DNA of 64,000 nucleotides from Trebonia kvetii (lineage in GTDB: Bacteria; Actinomycetota; Actinomycetes; Streptosporangiales; Streptosporangiaceae): contig NZ_RPFW01000006.1 of NCBI RefSeq assembly GCF_007827045.1, positions 644,175-708,174 on the forward strand. The letters are read 5' to 3'. Shown in pieces: positions 28,591-37,024 of this stretch (position 1 is the first letter of the stretch; every line of letters begins with the position of its first letter). The position numbers and the translations under genes were made by a program. A model generated the notes under the pieces. That model was not told the origin of the DNA and searched no databases. It saw nothing but the letters and a program-made list of their open reading frames with translations.

Positions 28591-29052
28591 CGGGAAGCTC
28601 CTTGCGCGTGCGGGAAGAAGCCGTGGGCGCGAAGGGCCTGGTCCACCACGGCGAGACAGTAGGCAGTGAGGGTGTCGGAGGCAGGCACTGCGGCCAGCAG
28701 TACCCGGTCGCCGGGCCGCAGGCCGCAGCGGCGGCGCAGCGCGGCGGGGATCGCGATGTACGCCCGGTCTGGCAGGGTCACCATGCCGCCCGGGTCGCGG
28801 CGGGCGGTTATCACCGGCGGTCAGGGTTAGCCGGTCACCGGCAGACCAGCCCAGCGCGCTGGTCACGGTCCGGTCAGCGATACGGCCCGAGGCATCGATT
28901 CGGCCGATCCCGTAAACCACATCCTCGGGCGCCGGCGGCACGGGCTCGGCGTGCGCCAGAGGCAGCGGCCGACCCGTGGCGGACCCGGGCCGCTGCCGGG
29001 CCTCCGAAACGCGGGACGACGGGATGACAGGTGCGAGAAGCGGCGCGGTCAC
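28587..29052 (-). pseudogene. AbrB/MazE/SpoVT-family DNA-binding protein, frameshifted
   Basis: The upstream frame has EDVVYGIGRIDASGRIADRT, VTSALGWSAGDRLTLTAG. The downstream frame has VITARRDPGGMVTLPDRAYI, AIPAALRRRCGLRPGDRVLL and TAYCLAVVDQALRAHGFF. Together they make the two-part actinobacterial AbrB-like protein that accompanies an integrase gene. A one-base indel at about 28812 separates them. The C-terminal swapped-hairpin domain could be made from GTG 28814. Confidence 0.65.
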
Positions 29053-29193
29053 GGCTGCCTCCCCGCAGGGAGGAGAGCGGGATCGGACGCCGGAAGGCGG
29101 GCGACATCGAGGCCGACCGCAGGCGTGTTAAAGCGGGATGCGTGAGTTCGAGTGTCCGAGCCGCCACTTGAACACGCTGTAGTAGCGGGCGTG

Positions 29194-30378
29194 CTAGGGC
29201 CTGTTCCGGCCGAGCCGCTCATGCGCGTCGACCCACTCCCCGGCCACGACCGCCGAGCCGAGCGAAAGCTCGCCGCACAAGACGGTCGCCGTGACGATCT
29301 CCGCGAACTTGAGCACCTTGCCTGTCCCGTAGCAGCCCAGGAGCTCAAGGCACTCGCGCTGGGTGGGAAGTCCGGTGCCGCCGCCGTAGGTCGCGACGAT
29401 CAGGGCGGGGATCGTGATCGAGTAATAGTAGGACCCGTCGTCGAGCAGCTCGCTGTGCACGAGCGCGGCCGATGACTCGGCCACGTTCGCGATGTCCTGG
29501 CCGGTCGCCACGAACAGCGCGGCGATCCCGTTAGCCGAGTGATTGCCGTTGCTGTTCACCCCGGACAGCAGGCCGCCGAGGTTGGACATCTGGCGGGCGC
29601 AGAACATCTCCTCAGGGGTGGTGTGCAAGATTTCACGGATCAGTCCGGCCCGGATCGTCGCTTCCGCTGTGACCCGCTTGCCCCTTGTGGCGAGGATGTT
29701 GATCTGCGAGTTCTTCTTGTCTGTGGCCAGGTTGGACTCCAGGCAGAACTGGCGCACCCCGGGGTAGCGGTCCCGGATCCAGTCGCACGCCCGTGACGTT
29801 GCCTTGCCCGTCATGTTCTGGCCGGCGGCGTCACCCGTGGTGTAGTTGAACCGGAGGAAGATGAACCTGCTGGCCGAGAACTGCTCGATATCGTGCAGGC
29901 GGCCGGTGTGGGTGGTCGCATCGGCCTCCCGCTTGATGGCGTCGAAGCTCGCGGTCACCCATTGCCCGAAGGCCCTGGCCTCTCGCGCGCTGTCGAACCC
30001 GAACGCGGGCGCTCGCTGCATCCGGTCATCCATCACGGTGGTCGTGACCCCGCCGGCGTGGTGCAGCAGCTTCATGCCTCGGTTGTAGCTGGCCACGAGC
30101 GTCCCCTCGGTCGTCGCCAGCGGCACGTAAAACTCACCGCGTGCGTGCTCGCCGTTGACGAGGAGCGGGCCGGCTATCCCGACCGGCACTTGCGCCACGC
30201 CGATGAAGTTCTCGACATTCCCGACGACCGCGGCCGGGTCGATGGAGTAACGGCCGATATGCGCGGGACGGGTGCCGGTGGCATCGCCGAGGAATTCCAG
30301 GCGACGCGCACCGGCGCCTCGGGTGTAGTCCTGATTCAGGCGCGGGATCGGGGCGCGCTGACCCGTGGTCGTCGTCAT
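29194..30378 (-). CDS. Hydroxymethylglutaryl-CoA reductase
   Basis: 394 residues with no membrane domain. It reduces HMG-CoA to mevalonate, the committed step of the mevalonate pathway. Signatures present: ENFIGVAQVPVGIAGPLLV, the catalytic Glu in ATTEGTLVAS, DAAGQNMTGKA, Lys in LATDKKNSQIN, Asp in TGQDIANV, GGGTGLPTQRECLELLGCYG, and a C-terminal catalytic His in DAHERLGRN. The start overlaps the acyl-CoA ligase stop by 4 bases. No other mevalonate gene is in the window. Confidence 0.93.
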   Translation of the reverse strand: MTTTTGQRAPIPRLNQDYTRGAGARRLEFLGDATGTRPAHIGRYSIDPAAVVGNVENFIGVAQVPVGIAGPLLVNGEHARGEFYVPLATTEGTLVASYNRGMKLLHHAGGVTTTVMDDRMQRAPAFGFDSAREARAFGQWVTASFDAIKREADATTHTGRLHDIEQFSASRFIFLRFNYTTGDAAGQNMTGKATSRACDWIRDRYPGVRQFCLESNLATDKKNSQINILATRGKRVTAEATIRAGLIREILHTTPEEMFCARQMSNLGGLLSGVNSNGNHSANGIAALFVATGQDIANVAESSAALVHSELLDDGSYYYSITIPALIVATYGGGTGLPTQRECLELLGCYGTGKVLKFAEIVTATVLCGELSLGSAVVAGEWVDAHERLGRNRP

Positions 30379-31934
30379 GGCCGCGATCCTTCGTAATCGC
30401 GCGGGCCCGCGCTCCGCACGGCGGCCGGGAGCAGTTCATCCTTCAGGACCTTGCCCAGGGTGTTCTTCGGCATCTCGGCGCGGAACTCGATCACCCGCGG
30501 GTACTTATAGGCGGCGAGCCGCTCCTTGCAGAATGCGGTCAACTCCGGCGCAGTGACCTGAGTACCGGGGCGCGGCACGACGACGGCCATGATCTCCTCG
30601 CCCATCCGCTCGTGCGGCATTCCGATGACGGCGGCCTCGACGACCGCCGGATGCGCGCGCAGCACGTTCTCGATCTCTAGCGGGTACACGTTGTACCCGC
30701 CGCGGATGATGAGCTCCTTCGCCCGGCCGACGATGAACAAGAACCCGTCCTCGTCGAAATAGCCGAGGTCACCGGTGTGGAACCAGCCGCCAGCGAAGGC
30801 GCGTGCGGTAGCTTCCGCCTGGTTCAGGTATCCCTTCATCACGTGCAGACCGCGGGTGACTACTTCGCCGATGTTGTCCTTGCCTGGCGGCAGTGCCTTG
30901 CCGTCTTCGCTCCATATCTCCGTCTCGGTTCCCCAGATCGGCTTGCCGACGCTGTAGATCCGCCGGTCGCTGGCGTTCTTGTTGAACGTGACGGTCGATG
31001 CCGTCTCCGTCAGCCCGTAACCCTCGAGGACCGGGATGCCGAAGCGCTTCTCGAACGCGTCGAGAACGTCCGCGGGTATCGAGGCCCCTCCGGAGATGGC
31101 GACCCGGAGCGAGGAAACGTCGTGGCTGTCCAGGTCCGGGTACGACAGCAGGCTGATGAACATGGCAGGGACGCCCTCGAAGATGGTGGCCCGGTCACGC
31201 TGGATCGCCTCTAGGACAACGGCGGGATCGAACCGCGGGATGAGGGACATCGTGCAGCCGAACCGCACGCACACGTTGAGGATGCTGGACAGGCCGAATA
31301 CGTGGAAGAGCGGGAGAACCGTGATCACCACGTCGGCTGGCTGCACGTCGAAAAGGCGGCCGGGGACATCGGCGTTCATGTACAGCTGCAGGTGGGTAAG
31401 CTCGGCGCCTTTGGGTTGCCCCGTCGTACCGGAGGTGTACATGATGACCGCCGTGTCGTCCGGTTTGCGCTCGGCGAGCCGGCCGCTGGCCGTGGCTACC
31501 GCCAGCAGGCGGCTGAAGGAAATGGCGCGTTCGTCGTCGCTGCCGCCGACGGCGTAGATCTCGCTCACCCCGGCTGACGCCGCGCCGGTCAGCGCGTGAT
31601 CCAGCGCGCCACCCCACGTGATGAGGATCTTCGCCGCTGAGTCGCCGAGGATGAATGCCACTTCGGGCGCCTTGAGCATGATGTTGACGGGCACGGCAGC
31701 GCCGCCGGCCTTGAGGATGCCGAAGTAGGCGACCACGAACTCGGGGATGTTGGGCAGTTGCAGAGCCACGGCGTCGCCCGGCCTTATCCCGCTGGCTTGC
31801 AGGCTGGCCGCTACCAGGTCGGACAGCCCGTCTAGCTCGGCGTACGTCAGTGACCCGCCCGGATAGAGGATCGCCGGACGGCCGGGGGAGTCGAGCGCCG
31901 TTTCCCGCAGGATGACCGCAAGGTTGAAATTCAT
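30375..31934 (-). CDS. Acyl-CoA ligase (AMP-binding, long-chain fatty acid type)
   Basis: 519 residues from ATG 31934, with GGGGAG about 8 bases upstream. The open frame extends to 32231 but without homology. ANL-family motifs: P-loop MYTSGTTGQPKGAE, VLPLFHVFGLSSI, GYGLTETAS, WFHTGDLGYFDEDGFLFIVG, RAKELIIRGGYNVYPLEIE and the C-terminal Lys in MPKNTLGKVLKDEL. It activates a carboxylic acid with ATP and CoA. It is first in an operon with HMG-CoA reductase. Confidence 0.93.
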   Translation of the reverse strand: MNFNLAVILRETALDSPGRPAILYPGGSLTYAELDGLSDLVAASLQASGIRPGDAVALQLPNIPEFVVAYFGILKAGGAAVPVNIMLKAPEVAFILGDSAAKILITWGGALDHALTGAASAGVSEIYAVGGSDDERAISFSRLLAVATASGRLAERKPDDTAVIMYTSGTTGQPKGAELTHLQLYMNADVPGRLFDVQPADVVITVLPLFHVFGLSSILNVCVRFGCTMSLIPRFDPAVVLEAIQRDRATIFEGVPAMFISLLSYPDLDSHDVSSLRVAISGGASIPADVLDAFEKRFGIPVLEGYGLTETASTVTFNKNASDRRIYSVGKPIWGTETEIWSEDGKALPPGKDNIGEVVTRGLHVMKGYLNQAEATARAFAGGWFHTGDLGYFDEDGFLFIVGRAKELIIRGGYNVYPLEIENVLRAHPAVVEAAVIGMPHERMGEEIMAVVVPRPGTQVTAPELTAFCKERLAAYKYPRVIEFRAEMPKNTLGKVLKDELLPAAVRSAGPRDYEGSRP

Positions 31935-32199
31935 CGCTTTGCTCCCCTTTTCCGTCACCCAACGCGCGCCGCGCGAGGGATCCAGGTTGTGACGGATCCG
32001 GCACAACGAAGCGACGTTGTCTTCTTCAGCGTTTGTCGTCCAGCCGGCTCGTGTCAGCGGCGTTTGTCCTGACCTTGCGGGACCTTCGCCACGTACCGTC
32101 GCCGCACGTGATGCCTTGCCGGCAGCCGCGGGCTGGGCTGTAATGAACGGGCTGGGCCGTAATGAAGTGGTCTGTCCGGCGGCGCTGTGGAGGTGGACG

Positions 32200-33336
32200 G
32201 TGACGCCAGCGGAAATCCGCGCGGTGGGCAAGCTGGGCGGTCACGCCATGGCCGGGCTGGTATCCCGGATCGAGCAAGCGCATCTGGCCACCGGGCAGCG
32301 TGTCTTCACCACTCTCGGGCCAGTGAGCGGGATGGCGCGGCCGGCCCATGATTCTGTCTCGCGTGCCGTATACCTCGCGGTCCGGGCCACCGGCCGGGCG
32401 GCAGGGACGATGGGCGGACAGGCGGTGTCGCTGCTCGGGGCGGCCAGGCAGCCGCTGAGGGGTGGGCCGGGCGGTGGCGTGGCGATGGCCGCGCTAAACG
32501 CGGTCACTGGTGATCGGCTCGGCCGTGATCTGGCCCCGCTGGCCATCCGCATGGCCGTGCGGGCGGACGGATACGACCTCGACCCCCTGACCGCCGGCGC
32601 GGTCGCGGCGAAGTTCCCGCATGCCACGCCCGGCATCGCCGTCTTCGTCCATGGGCTAGCGGAGACGGAGAACTCCTGGCGGCGCCGTGCCCGTGCGTCC
32701 GCGCCCTACGGGCCCCGCCTGGCGGCGGAATTCGGCTATGCGCCGGTCCATATCCGGTACAACACCGGCAGGCACGTGTCCGCCAACGGCCACGACCTGG
32801 CTGAGCTGCTGGAGAGCCTGATGGCGGCGTGGCCGGAGTGGGTCGGCGAGATCCTGCTGATCGGTCACTCGATGGGCGGCCTCGTCATCCGCAGCGCGTG
32901 CCACTACGGTCGGCGAGACGGGGCCGCCTGGGTAGACCGGGTCCGGCACATCTTCTATCTCGGCTCACCGCATCTGGGTGCCCCGCTTGCCCGGGCTGCC
33001 GGGTATGCGGGCTGGGTCCTGGGGTAGGCGCCAGAAACCAGGCCTTTCGCGGGCATGGTCGCCTCGTCGGACGGGATCAAGGACCTGCGCGTCGTCAGCG
33101 CCACCGTCACCGCCCGTCCCGGTGGTCCGGTCGGTGCCGCGGTTGGCGACTTGCTGGTCCAGCCCGCCAGTGCACACGGGTGGCGTGGCACGGTTCGCCA
33201 CATCCCGTTCCGTGTGGACCTGGGCCGGCAGCTTGGCGGCCTGCATCATTTCGACCTGCTCAACCATCGCGATGTGTGGGCAGTCATGCGCGACCTGCTC
33301 CGTGAGCACCATGACAGCGCGGCGGGCCCGGAGTAG
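32200..33336 (+). pseudogene. Alpha/beta-hydrolase (lipase/esterase-like) interrupted by an in-frame amber codon
   Basis: GTG 32200 is chosen because GGAGG lies 6 bases upstream. The frame has GIAVFVHGLAETENSW (oxyanion region), the nucleophile elbow LIGHSMGGLVIRSA and HIFYLGSPHLGAPLARAAGY. It then stops with TAG at 33025-33027. The same frame resumes at once with APETRPFAGMVASSDGIKDL and ends with the catalytic-His region GGLHHFDLLNHRDVWAVMRD. Only that codon breaks a family-length 378-residue protein, so it is a recent nonsense mutation or a readthrough case. Confidence 0.7.
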
Positions 33337-33471
33337 CGCCGGTCCGCCGCGCTGTTTGGGTGCCTAACTTCCCCGGCATGCTGGCGCCTCGGCCGAAGCC
33401 GGCGTGCTCCGGTCGGTCAGGTGAAGCAGGTCCTCCGCGCCCGGCCATGGCGCCGCGGCATGCTGCTTGAT

Positions 33472-33502
33472 TTACCTAGCGATCGATTGATATACTTAGC
33501 AA
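33472..33502. promoter_or_regulatory. Direct repeat in the promoter region of the phasin-like gene
   Basis: Two related 11-mers, TTACCTAGCGA and ATACTTAGCAA, lie exactly 20 bases apart (two helical turns) about 30 bases upstream of the phasin-like start codon. The stretch is unusually A/T-rich for this genome. It is a candidate operator, possibly for the XRE regulator encoded downstream, and overlaps the probable promoter. Confidence 0.45.
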
Positions 33503-33529
33503 CAGGAGCGGATCTAGGAGGTTAAGGTC

Positions 33530-33826
33530 ATGGGTACCACGGTTCGAGAGGAGCTGCAGGACGAGTTCCTGTCTACCCTCCGCAAGGGCCAGGACATCGC
33601 GCTAGACGCGCTGAAGACCCTGGTCGAGAGTGTTCAGTTCGTCACCCCCGCGATGCCGGCCGTCCGCGTGCCGCTGGCCGACCGGCTGCCGACGGCGCAC
33701 GAGGTTGTGGCCGGCGGTTACGACTTCGCCGAGCGCCTGCTCGCCAACCAGCGGCAGTTCGCCGACGAGGTGATCACGGCAGTGTCCCCGCTGCGGCCCG
33801 TTAGGGCAGAGAAGGCCGCCGAGTGA
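33530..33826 (+). CDS. Phasin/HbhA-like small helical protein
   Basis: 98 residues from ATG 33530 behind a near-perfect AGGAGGT. Amphipathic helices (ELQDEFLSTLRKGQDIALDA, YDFAERLLANQRQFADEVIT) around a Pro/Val-rich middle resemble phasins and the heparin-binding-hemagglutinin family, though without its basic tail. It may coat storage granules or associate with the membrane. It is paired with an XRE regulator gene about 110 bp downstream. Confidence 0.6.
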   Translation: MGTTVREELQDEFLSTLRKGQDIALDALKTLVESVQFVTPAMPAVRVPLADRLPTAHEVVAGGYDFAERLLANQRQFADEVITAVSPLRPVRAEKAAE

Positions 33827-33843
33827 GGCCCAGGCACACGGAA

Positions 33844-33861
33844 TCCCCCGCGCGCGGGGGA
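33844..33861. terminator. Perfect 18-bp palindrome after the phasin-like gene
   Basis: TCCCCCGCG followed directly by CGCGGGGGA forms a GC-only hairpin 17 bases after the phasin-like stop. There is no U-run, which is usual for actinobacterial terminators. It could terminate or attenuate transcription into the XRE gene. Confidence 0.5.
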
Positions 33862-33865
33862 GGAA

Positions 33866-33911
33866 CGGGCCGCGGCAGCGCCGGAAACCCACCCCGGGCT
33901 GCTGCGGCCCG
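33866..33911. terminator. Second long stem-loop between the phasin-like and XRE genes
   Basis: CGGGCCGCGGCAGC (33866-33879) pairs with GCTGCTGCGGCCCG (33898-33911), 13 of 14 positions Watson-Crick and one G-T, with an 18-base loop. It is the second of two adjacent hairpins in a 110-base gap, ending 24 bases before the XRE start codon. It may act as attenuator or terminator. Confidence 0.45.
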
Positions 33912-33935
33912 TTCCCCTCGTGAAGGAGGCAGGCC

Positions 33936-34316
33936 GTGACGGACCTGTGGCAGTCGCAGCGGGAAGTGCTTGGCGCCTTCATCCGGCAGCAGCGAAAGCG
34001 GGCTGGCCTGTCGCTGCGCCAGCTCGCTGAGCTGACCAGCCTGTCCAACCCTTACCTCAGCCAGGTGGAGCGAGGCCTGCACCAGCCGTCGGTCCGCGTG
34101 CTCAAGGCGATCTCCGACGCGCTTAACCTGTCGGCCGAGACGCTGCTGGCTGAGGCAGGGCTGATCGACGCGGTGGCAGGCACCAGCCCGGACAGGAAGC
34201 AAGCCGACCAGGAGCTAGCGGTGCCGGCCACCGAGGTCGCGATCCGCGCCGACCAGCGCCTCAACGAAGACCAGAAGGCGGCGCTGATTGCCGTCTACCG
34301 CAGCATGCTCGGCTAG
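33936..34316 (+). CDS. XRE-family transcriptional regulator
   Basis: 126 residues from GTG 33936, preceded by AAGGAGG. The helix-turn-helix (about 14-68) has FIRQQRKRAGLSLRQLAELT, SNPYLSQVERGLHQPSVRVL, and KAISDALNLSAETLL. A short helical tail may dimerise. It is co-directional with the phasin-like gene and a good candidate for its regulator. Confidence 0.9.
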   Translation: MTDLWQSQREVLGAFIRQQRKRAGLSLRQLAELTSLSNPYLSQVERGLHQPSVRVLKAISDALNLSAETLLAEAGLIDAVAGTSPDRKQADQELAVPATEVAIRADQRLNEDQKAALIAVYRSMLG

Positions 34317-34700
34317 TTACCGGCACCGGGCAAATTCCCCTCGTCCCGTTGGGGACCCGCGACGCTATCCGGCCGTTTAGCCTGTTCACCACGACCGCCT
34401 CCGATTTTCCGTTTCGAGGCTGCTGAAGTTCCCAGTGGCCGGTAACGGGATCGTCTTGCCGCAGGAAGACACCCCGTGGAAGGCCGGCCGCCAACATGCC
34501 CAAAGCGGATGGACTGCGCGCCACGGCTCAGACAGCGAAACCGGCGGGCGGCGCTCTCTGCAGTTCGCGCAGCGTGTGGTCATCTGCCAGGTTCTAAATA
34601 TCGCGCCGACGTAGTCGTTTCCCGGTCGCCCGGATCGGCGATCGACGCGCCTCAGTACGGTTAGCCGCAAGATTGGCGGTGTCGCCATGCGCAAAGGGGT

Positions 34701-34822
34701 TGTGTCCGAGAGGGAGTTGAATCCGCTCTGTTGTGACGTGCGGCTTTGCATCTTGGCCCGATCCTGGAAACGGACCGGCACTGGTCAGTGACGTGCGATT
34801 GTGTCCGAGGGGGACTTGAACA
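34701..34822. repeat. Pair of TGTCCGAG...TTGAA repeats
   Basis: TGTGTCCGAGAGGGAGTTGA (from 34701) and TTGTGTCCGAGGGGGACTTG (from 34799) are direct repeats with a start-to-start offset of about 99 bases. GTGACGTGCG occurs twice between them (about 34733 and 34788). Related TGTCCGAG units recur at 29153 and 58552. On the minus strand the unit resembles a tRNA T-arm, but no cloverleaf is present. Confidence 0.6.
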
Positions 34823-34832
34823 AGGAAACGCG

Positions 34833-34861
34833 GGAAATTTCCCCAGTTCGGGGAAATTTCC
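34833..34861. repeat. Double palindrome, 12-bp inverted repeat
   Basis: GGAAATTTCCCC and GGGGAAATTTCC are perfect inverted repeats around AGTTC, and each arm contains the self-palindromic GGAAATTTCC. It is markedly A/T-rich against the local background. It could be a tandem operator, a hairpin or a recombination site. Confidence 0.65.
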
Positions 34862-35106
34862 ATGGCTTGAGCGTAACGGCCGCTGCTTGCGGGCGCCAGG
34901 CATTTCGCGTTCCGTCCTGATTGCTGGGTCCCGGGTGGTCCCCTCCGAGTGCGTCCGGCGGCGGTCACGTTCCATGCTGTCCGCAGAGCCAGGGCAGGCG
35001 AAATATCCGCCGATATGGCCGGCAGTCGATGCATCACAGACTCGCTCGAAGCCTGTCTGCTCATGCCGGTCGTTTGCTCGTCGGCGGCGGTCCTGAAATG
35101 CTTCGC

Positions 35107-35233
35107 GCATGTCTTCCCTCCCCACCTCCGCCGAGGACGTCATCGGTCAGCCAGCCGGATTCATCCGCGCAGGCCAGCACGATCCGCGCCCGCTGCGTCA
35201 GCGACTGCGACGCGGTTCGCTTGCGGACCAGCG
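35107..35233 (-). pseudogene. IS630-family transposase remnant (part lying left of the Tn7-like element)
   Basis: The minus strand encodes LVRKRTASQSLTQRARIVLA, CADESG, the N-terminal helix-turn-helix region of IS630-type transposases, then non-homologous sequence. The preceding codons lie beyond the Tn7-like element at 44297-44345. Joining the two across one copy of CAGCG gives RTSLEALVRKRTASQS in frame, showing that the transposon inserted into this gene. Confidence 0.6.
35229..35233. repeat. 5-bp target-site duplication of the Tn7-like element (left copy)
   Basis: CAGCG precedes the left terminal TGT and recurs immediately after the right terminal ACA at 44297-44301. A 5-bp duplication is the established size for Tn7/Tn5053-type transposition. 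Confidence 0.8.
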
Positions 35234-35360
35234 TGTCCTGTCTCAGGATTCGTTGCCTGGTGCGACGCTGTGACCAGGGCCGGACAATCTTGAATGGGAC
35301 GGTTGGCTGCCGTGGTGGGGGCGCCGTCGGGCGGGCAGGACGCGTTGACGCAGGTTTGTC

Positions 35361-36008
35361 TCAGTCGATCTTGTCCGGTGCCTGTGCTGCCCGGCGGCTG
35401 ACGACGTAGGCGCGGAGAGTCGGATAGGCGACGGTGGTGCTGTGGTCGTCGGCGAGGCGCTGCCAGATCGTGGCGGTGGCGATCGCGGGGTCTGCGTCGA
35501 TCATCGCGTCGATCTGGGGGTGCAGGCCGTTGAGGGCTGCTGGCTCGCGGTGGATCTTCTTCCTCGCGGGCGGGTCCGGGGAGTCGAGGGCCTTGATGAT
35601 GGTGCGGCGGCCGACGTGGTGCTTGCGCTCGATCGTCCGCTCGGACATGCCCGCGTCGGAGTCGCGGCGGATCACCGCGTATCTCTGCTGTTTTGCGGCG
35701 TAGGCATGCTGGATGTCTTCTCTGGTGTAGCGGCGTCCGGTCCCTGTTTGCCGGAGAGCGGCGGGGCCAAGTTCGGGGAAGGCGCGCAGGATCGCGTGCG
35801 GCTTGCGGCCTGCCAGGACGGCGAGTTCCGCAGCGTCGATGGGGCCGTAGCTGCCGCGGGGCGTGGCGAGGTATCGGCGCAGGTAGCTGAAGCGCAGGTG
35901 GTTCGCGGCGGCCAGCCGGCGCAGGTAGGAGTCGGCGGTCTCACCCTGGCGGGGGCGGGGCCGGACAGGGAGCGGCGGGGGCCTCTGGCCGTTGCCGGTC
36001 CCGGTCAC
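35361..36008 (-). CDS. tniQ: TniQ/TnsD-like target-selection protein
   Basis: 215 residues from GTG 36008, overlapping the tnsC stop (GTGA). The N-terminal TniQ segment is RQGETADSYLRRLAAANHLR, FSYLRRYLA. A helix-turn-helix-like C-terminal part follows (MSERTIERKHHVGRRTIIKA, TATIWQRLADDHSTTV). TniQ family proteins bring the transposon to its target site. It is short compared with TnsD (about 500 aa) and lacks obvious zinc cysteines. It is the last gene of the transposition operon. Confidence 0.75.
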   Translation of the reverse strand: MTGTGNGQRPPPLPVRPRPRQGETADSYLRRLAAANHLRFSYLRRYLATPRGSYGPIDAAELAVLAGRKPHAILRAFPELGPAALRQTGTGRRYTREDIQHAYAAKQQRYAVIRRDSDAGMSERTIERKHHVGRRTIIKALDSPDPPARKKIHREPAALNGLHPQIDAMIDADPAIATATIWQRLADDHSTTVAYPTLRAYVVSRRAAQAPDKID

Positions 36009-37024
36009 GGCTTTCCCTGCCGGGTGCTGGATGCCTGGGAGGCGATGTCGACGGGGATGGCGTCCATGGACGTGCGGGTGATCTTCTCGGTGCCGTCGAT
36101 GACGGCCTGGATGGCGGCGGAGCGGATGAGCCAGAGCAGGCTGCCGATCATCCCGCCGGTCCGCTGGTGGAGGTAGCCGGCCAGGTCCGGGAGGGCGCCG
36201 GCCGGGTGGCGGTGCAGCCGCAGGCTGCCCTCGATCGCGGCGACCAGGGTGGCCCACTGCGCGTCGCGGGGGAACGGGCCGGTGCGGACCATCGAATAGC
36301 GTCCCGCGATCTGCTCGCCGCGAGGGCCGGACAGCAGCCCGGCTCTCTCGACGTTGATCCCGGACAGCACGAAGGTCGCGGGGATCCTTTCGGAGAAGTA
36401 CTTCAGGGTGTCGGACGCCTCGGCCCCGGGGCGGGTCGCGATGTTGAGGTTGTGGATCTCGTCAACGCAGATGGCGGTCGTCCTCACATCGGCGCAGACG
36501 CCGCAGACGGCCTCGATGATGTCGGTGATGTTGGCCTGCCGGGTGACCGGGATGCCGAGGAACCGGGCGAACTCCGCCGCGATCATCCGGGGGGTGGCGG
36601 CGGGCGGGACGGTGATGTAGATGACCGGGATGTGATCGGCGCAGCCCGGGTAGCGGCGGCGGTGGATGACCTCGATGGTCTTGCCGAGCTGGGTGATCGC
36701 GGTGGTCTTCCCCGTCCGGGCAGGGCCGGACACGATCAGCCCGGAGCGGCCGAAGCGGGCGGCCCGGTTCATGTGGGCCAGCCGCCTGCCGGTGGTCACG
36801 ACGTCGCGGACCGCCGGGGTCTGGACGACCAGGAGCCGGGAGTGGTGGGCGATCCGGTCATCGTCATAGTGAGCCCGCTTGCCAGGGTCCAGGTCCTGCC
36901 AGGTCACGGTGTCGAGCAGCTCTGGGATGGCGGGCAGCTCGCTGGCGAACTGCCGCCAGCCGGAGAGGGAGGTCAGGGCCTGGAGCTGGGGGTCCACGTC
37001 GGGCCCGGGCTGGCGGGTCACCAT
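36005..37024 (-). CDS. tnsC: TnsC/TniB-like AAA+ transposition regulator
   Basis: 339 residues from ATG 37024, overlapping the tnsB stop. Walker A is GPARTGKTTAITQLGK, Walker B is TTAICVDEIHNL, and sensor-like segments follow (TFVLSGINVERAG, GRYSMVRTGPFPRD). The frame is open upstream to 37450, but that is antisense-like composition over tnsB. It is the ATP-dependent matchmaker between TniQ at the target and the TnsB transposase. Confidence 0.88.
   Translation of the reverse strand: MVTRQPGPDVDPQLQALTSLSGWRQFASELPAIPELLDTVTWQDLDPGKRAHYDDDRIAHHSRLLVVQTPAVRDVVTTGRRLAHMNRAARFGRSGLIVSGPARTGKTTAITQLGKTIEVIHRRRYPGCADHIPVIYITVPPAATPRMIAAEFARFLGIPVTRQANITDIIEAVCGVCADVRTTAICVDEIHNLNIATRPGAEASDTLKYFSERIPATFVLSGINVERAGLLSGPRGEQIAGRYSMVRTGPFPRDAQWATLVAAIEGSLRLHRHPAGALPDLAGYLHQRTGGMIGSLLWLIRSAAIQAVIDGTEKITRTSMDAIPVDIASQASSTRQGKP

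Larger units (their letters stand above)
34317..35106. other. Non-coding stretch with repeats, no intact gene
   Basis: About 800 bp between the XRE gene and the IS630 remnant. It has A/T-richer patches, a duplicated TGTCCGAG repeat and a strong double palindrome (listed separately). None of the open frames on either strand has a start signal or known family. It looks like a recombination scar zone. Confidence 0.5.

Noticed and set aside
33025..33027. Pyrrolysine or programmed readthrough at TAG
   Set aside because: No recoding signal or pyl gene is seen. The surrounding region is full of decaying genes, so nonsense mutation is simpler.
34701..34822. Possible tRNA 3' ends on the minus strand
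   Set aside because: The T-arm-like and acceptor-like words are present, but no D-arm, anticodon arm or matching 5' acceptor strand is found upstream.
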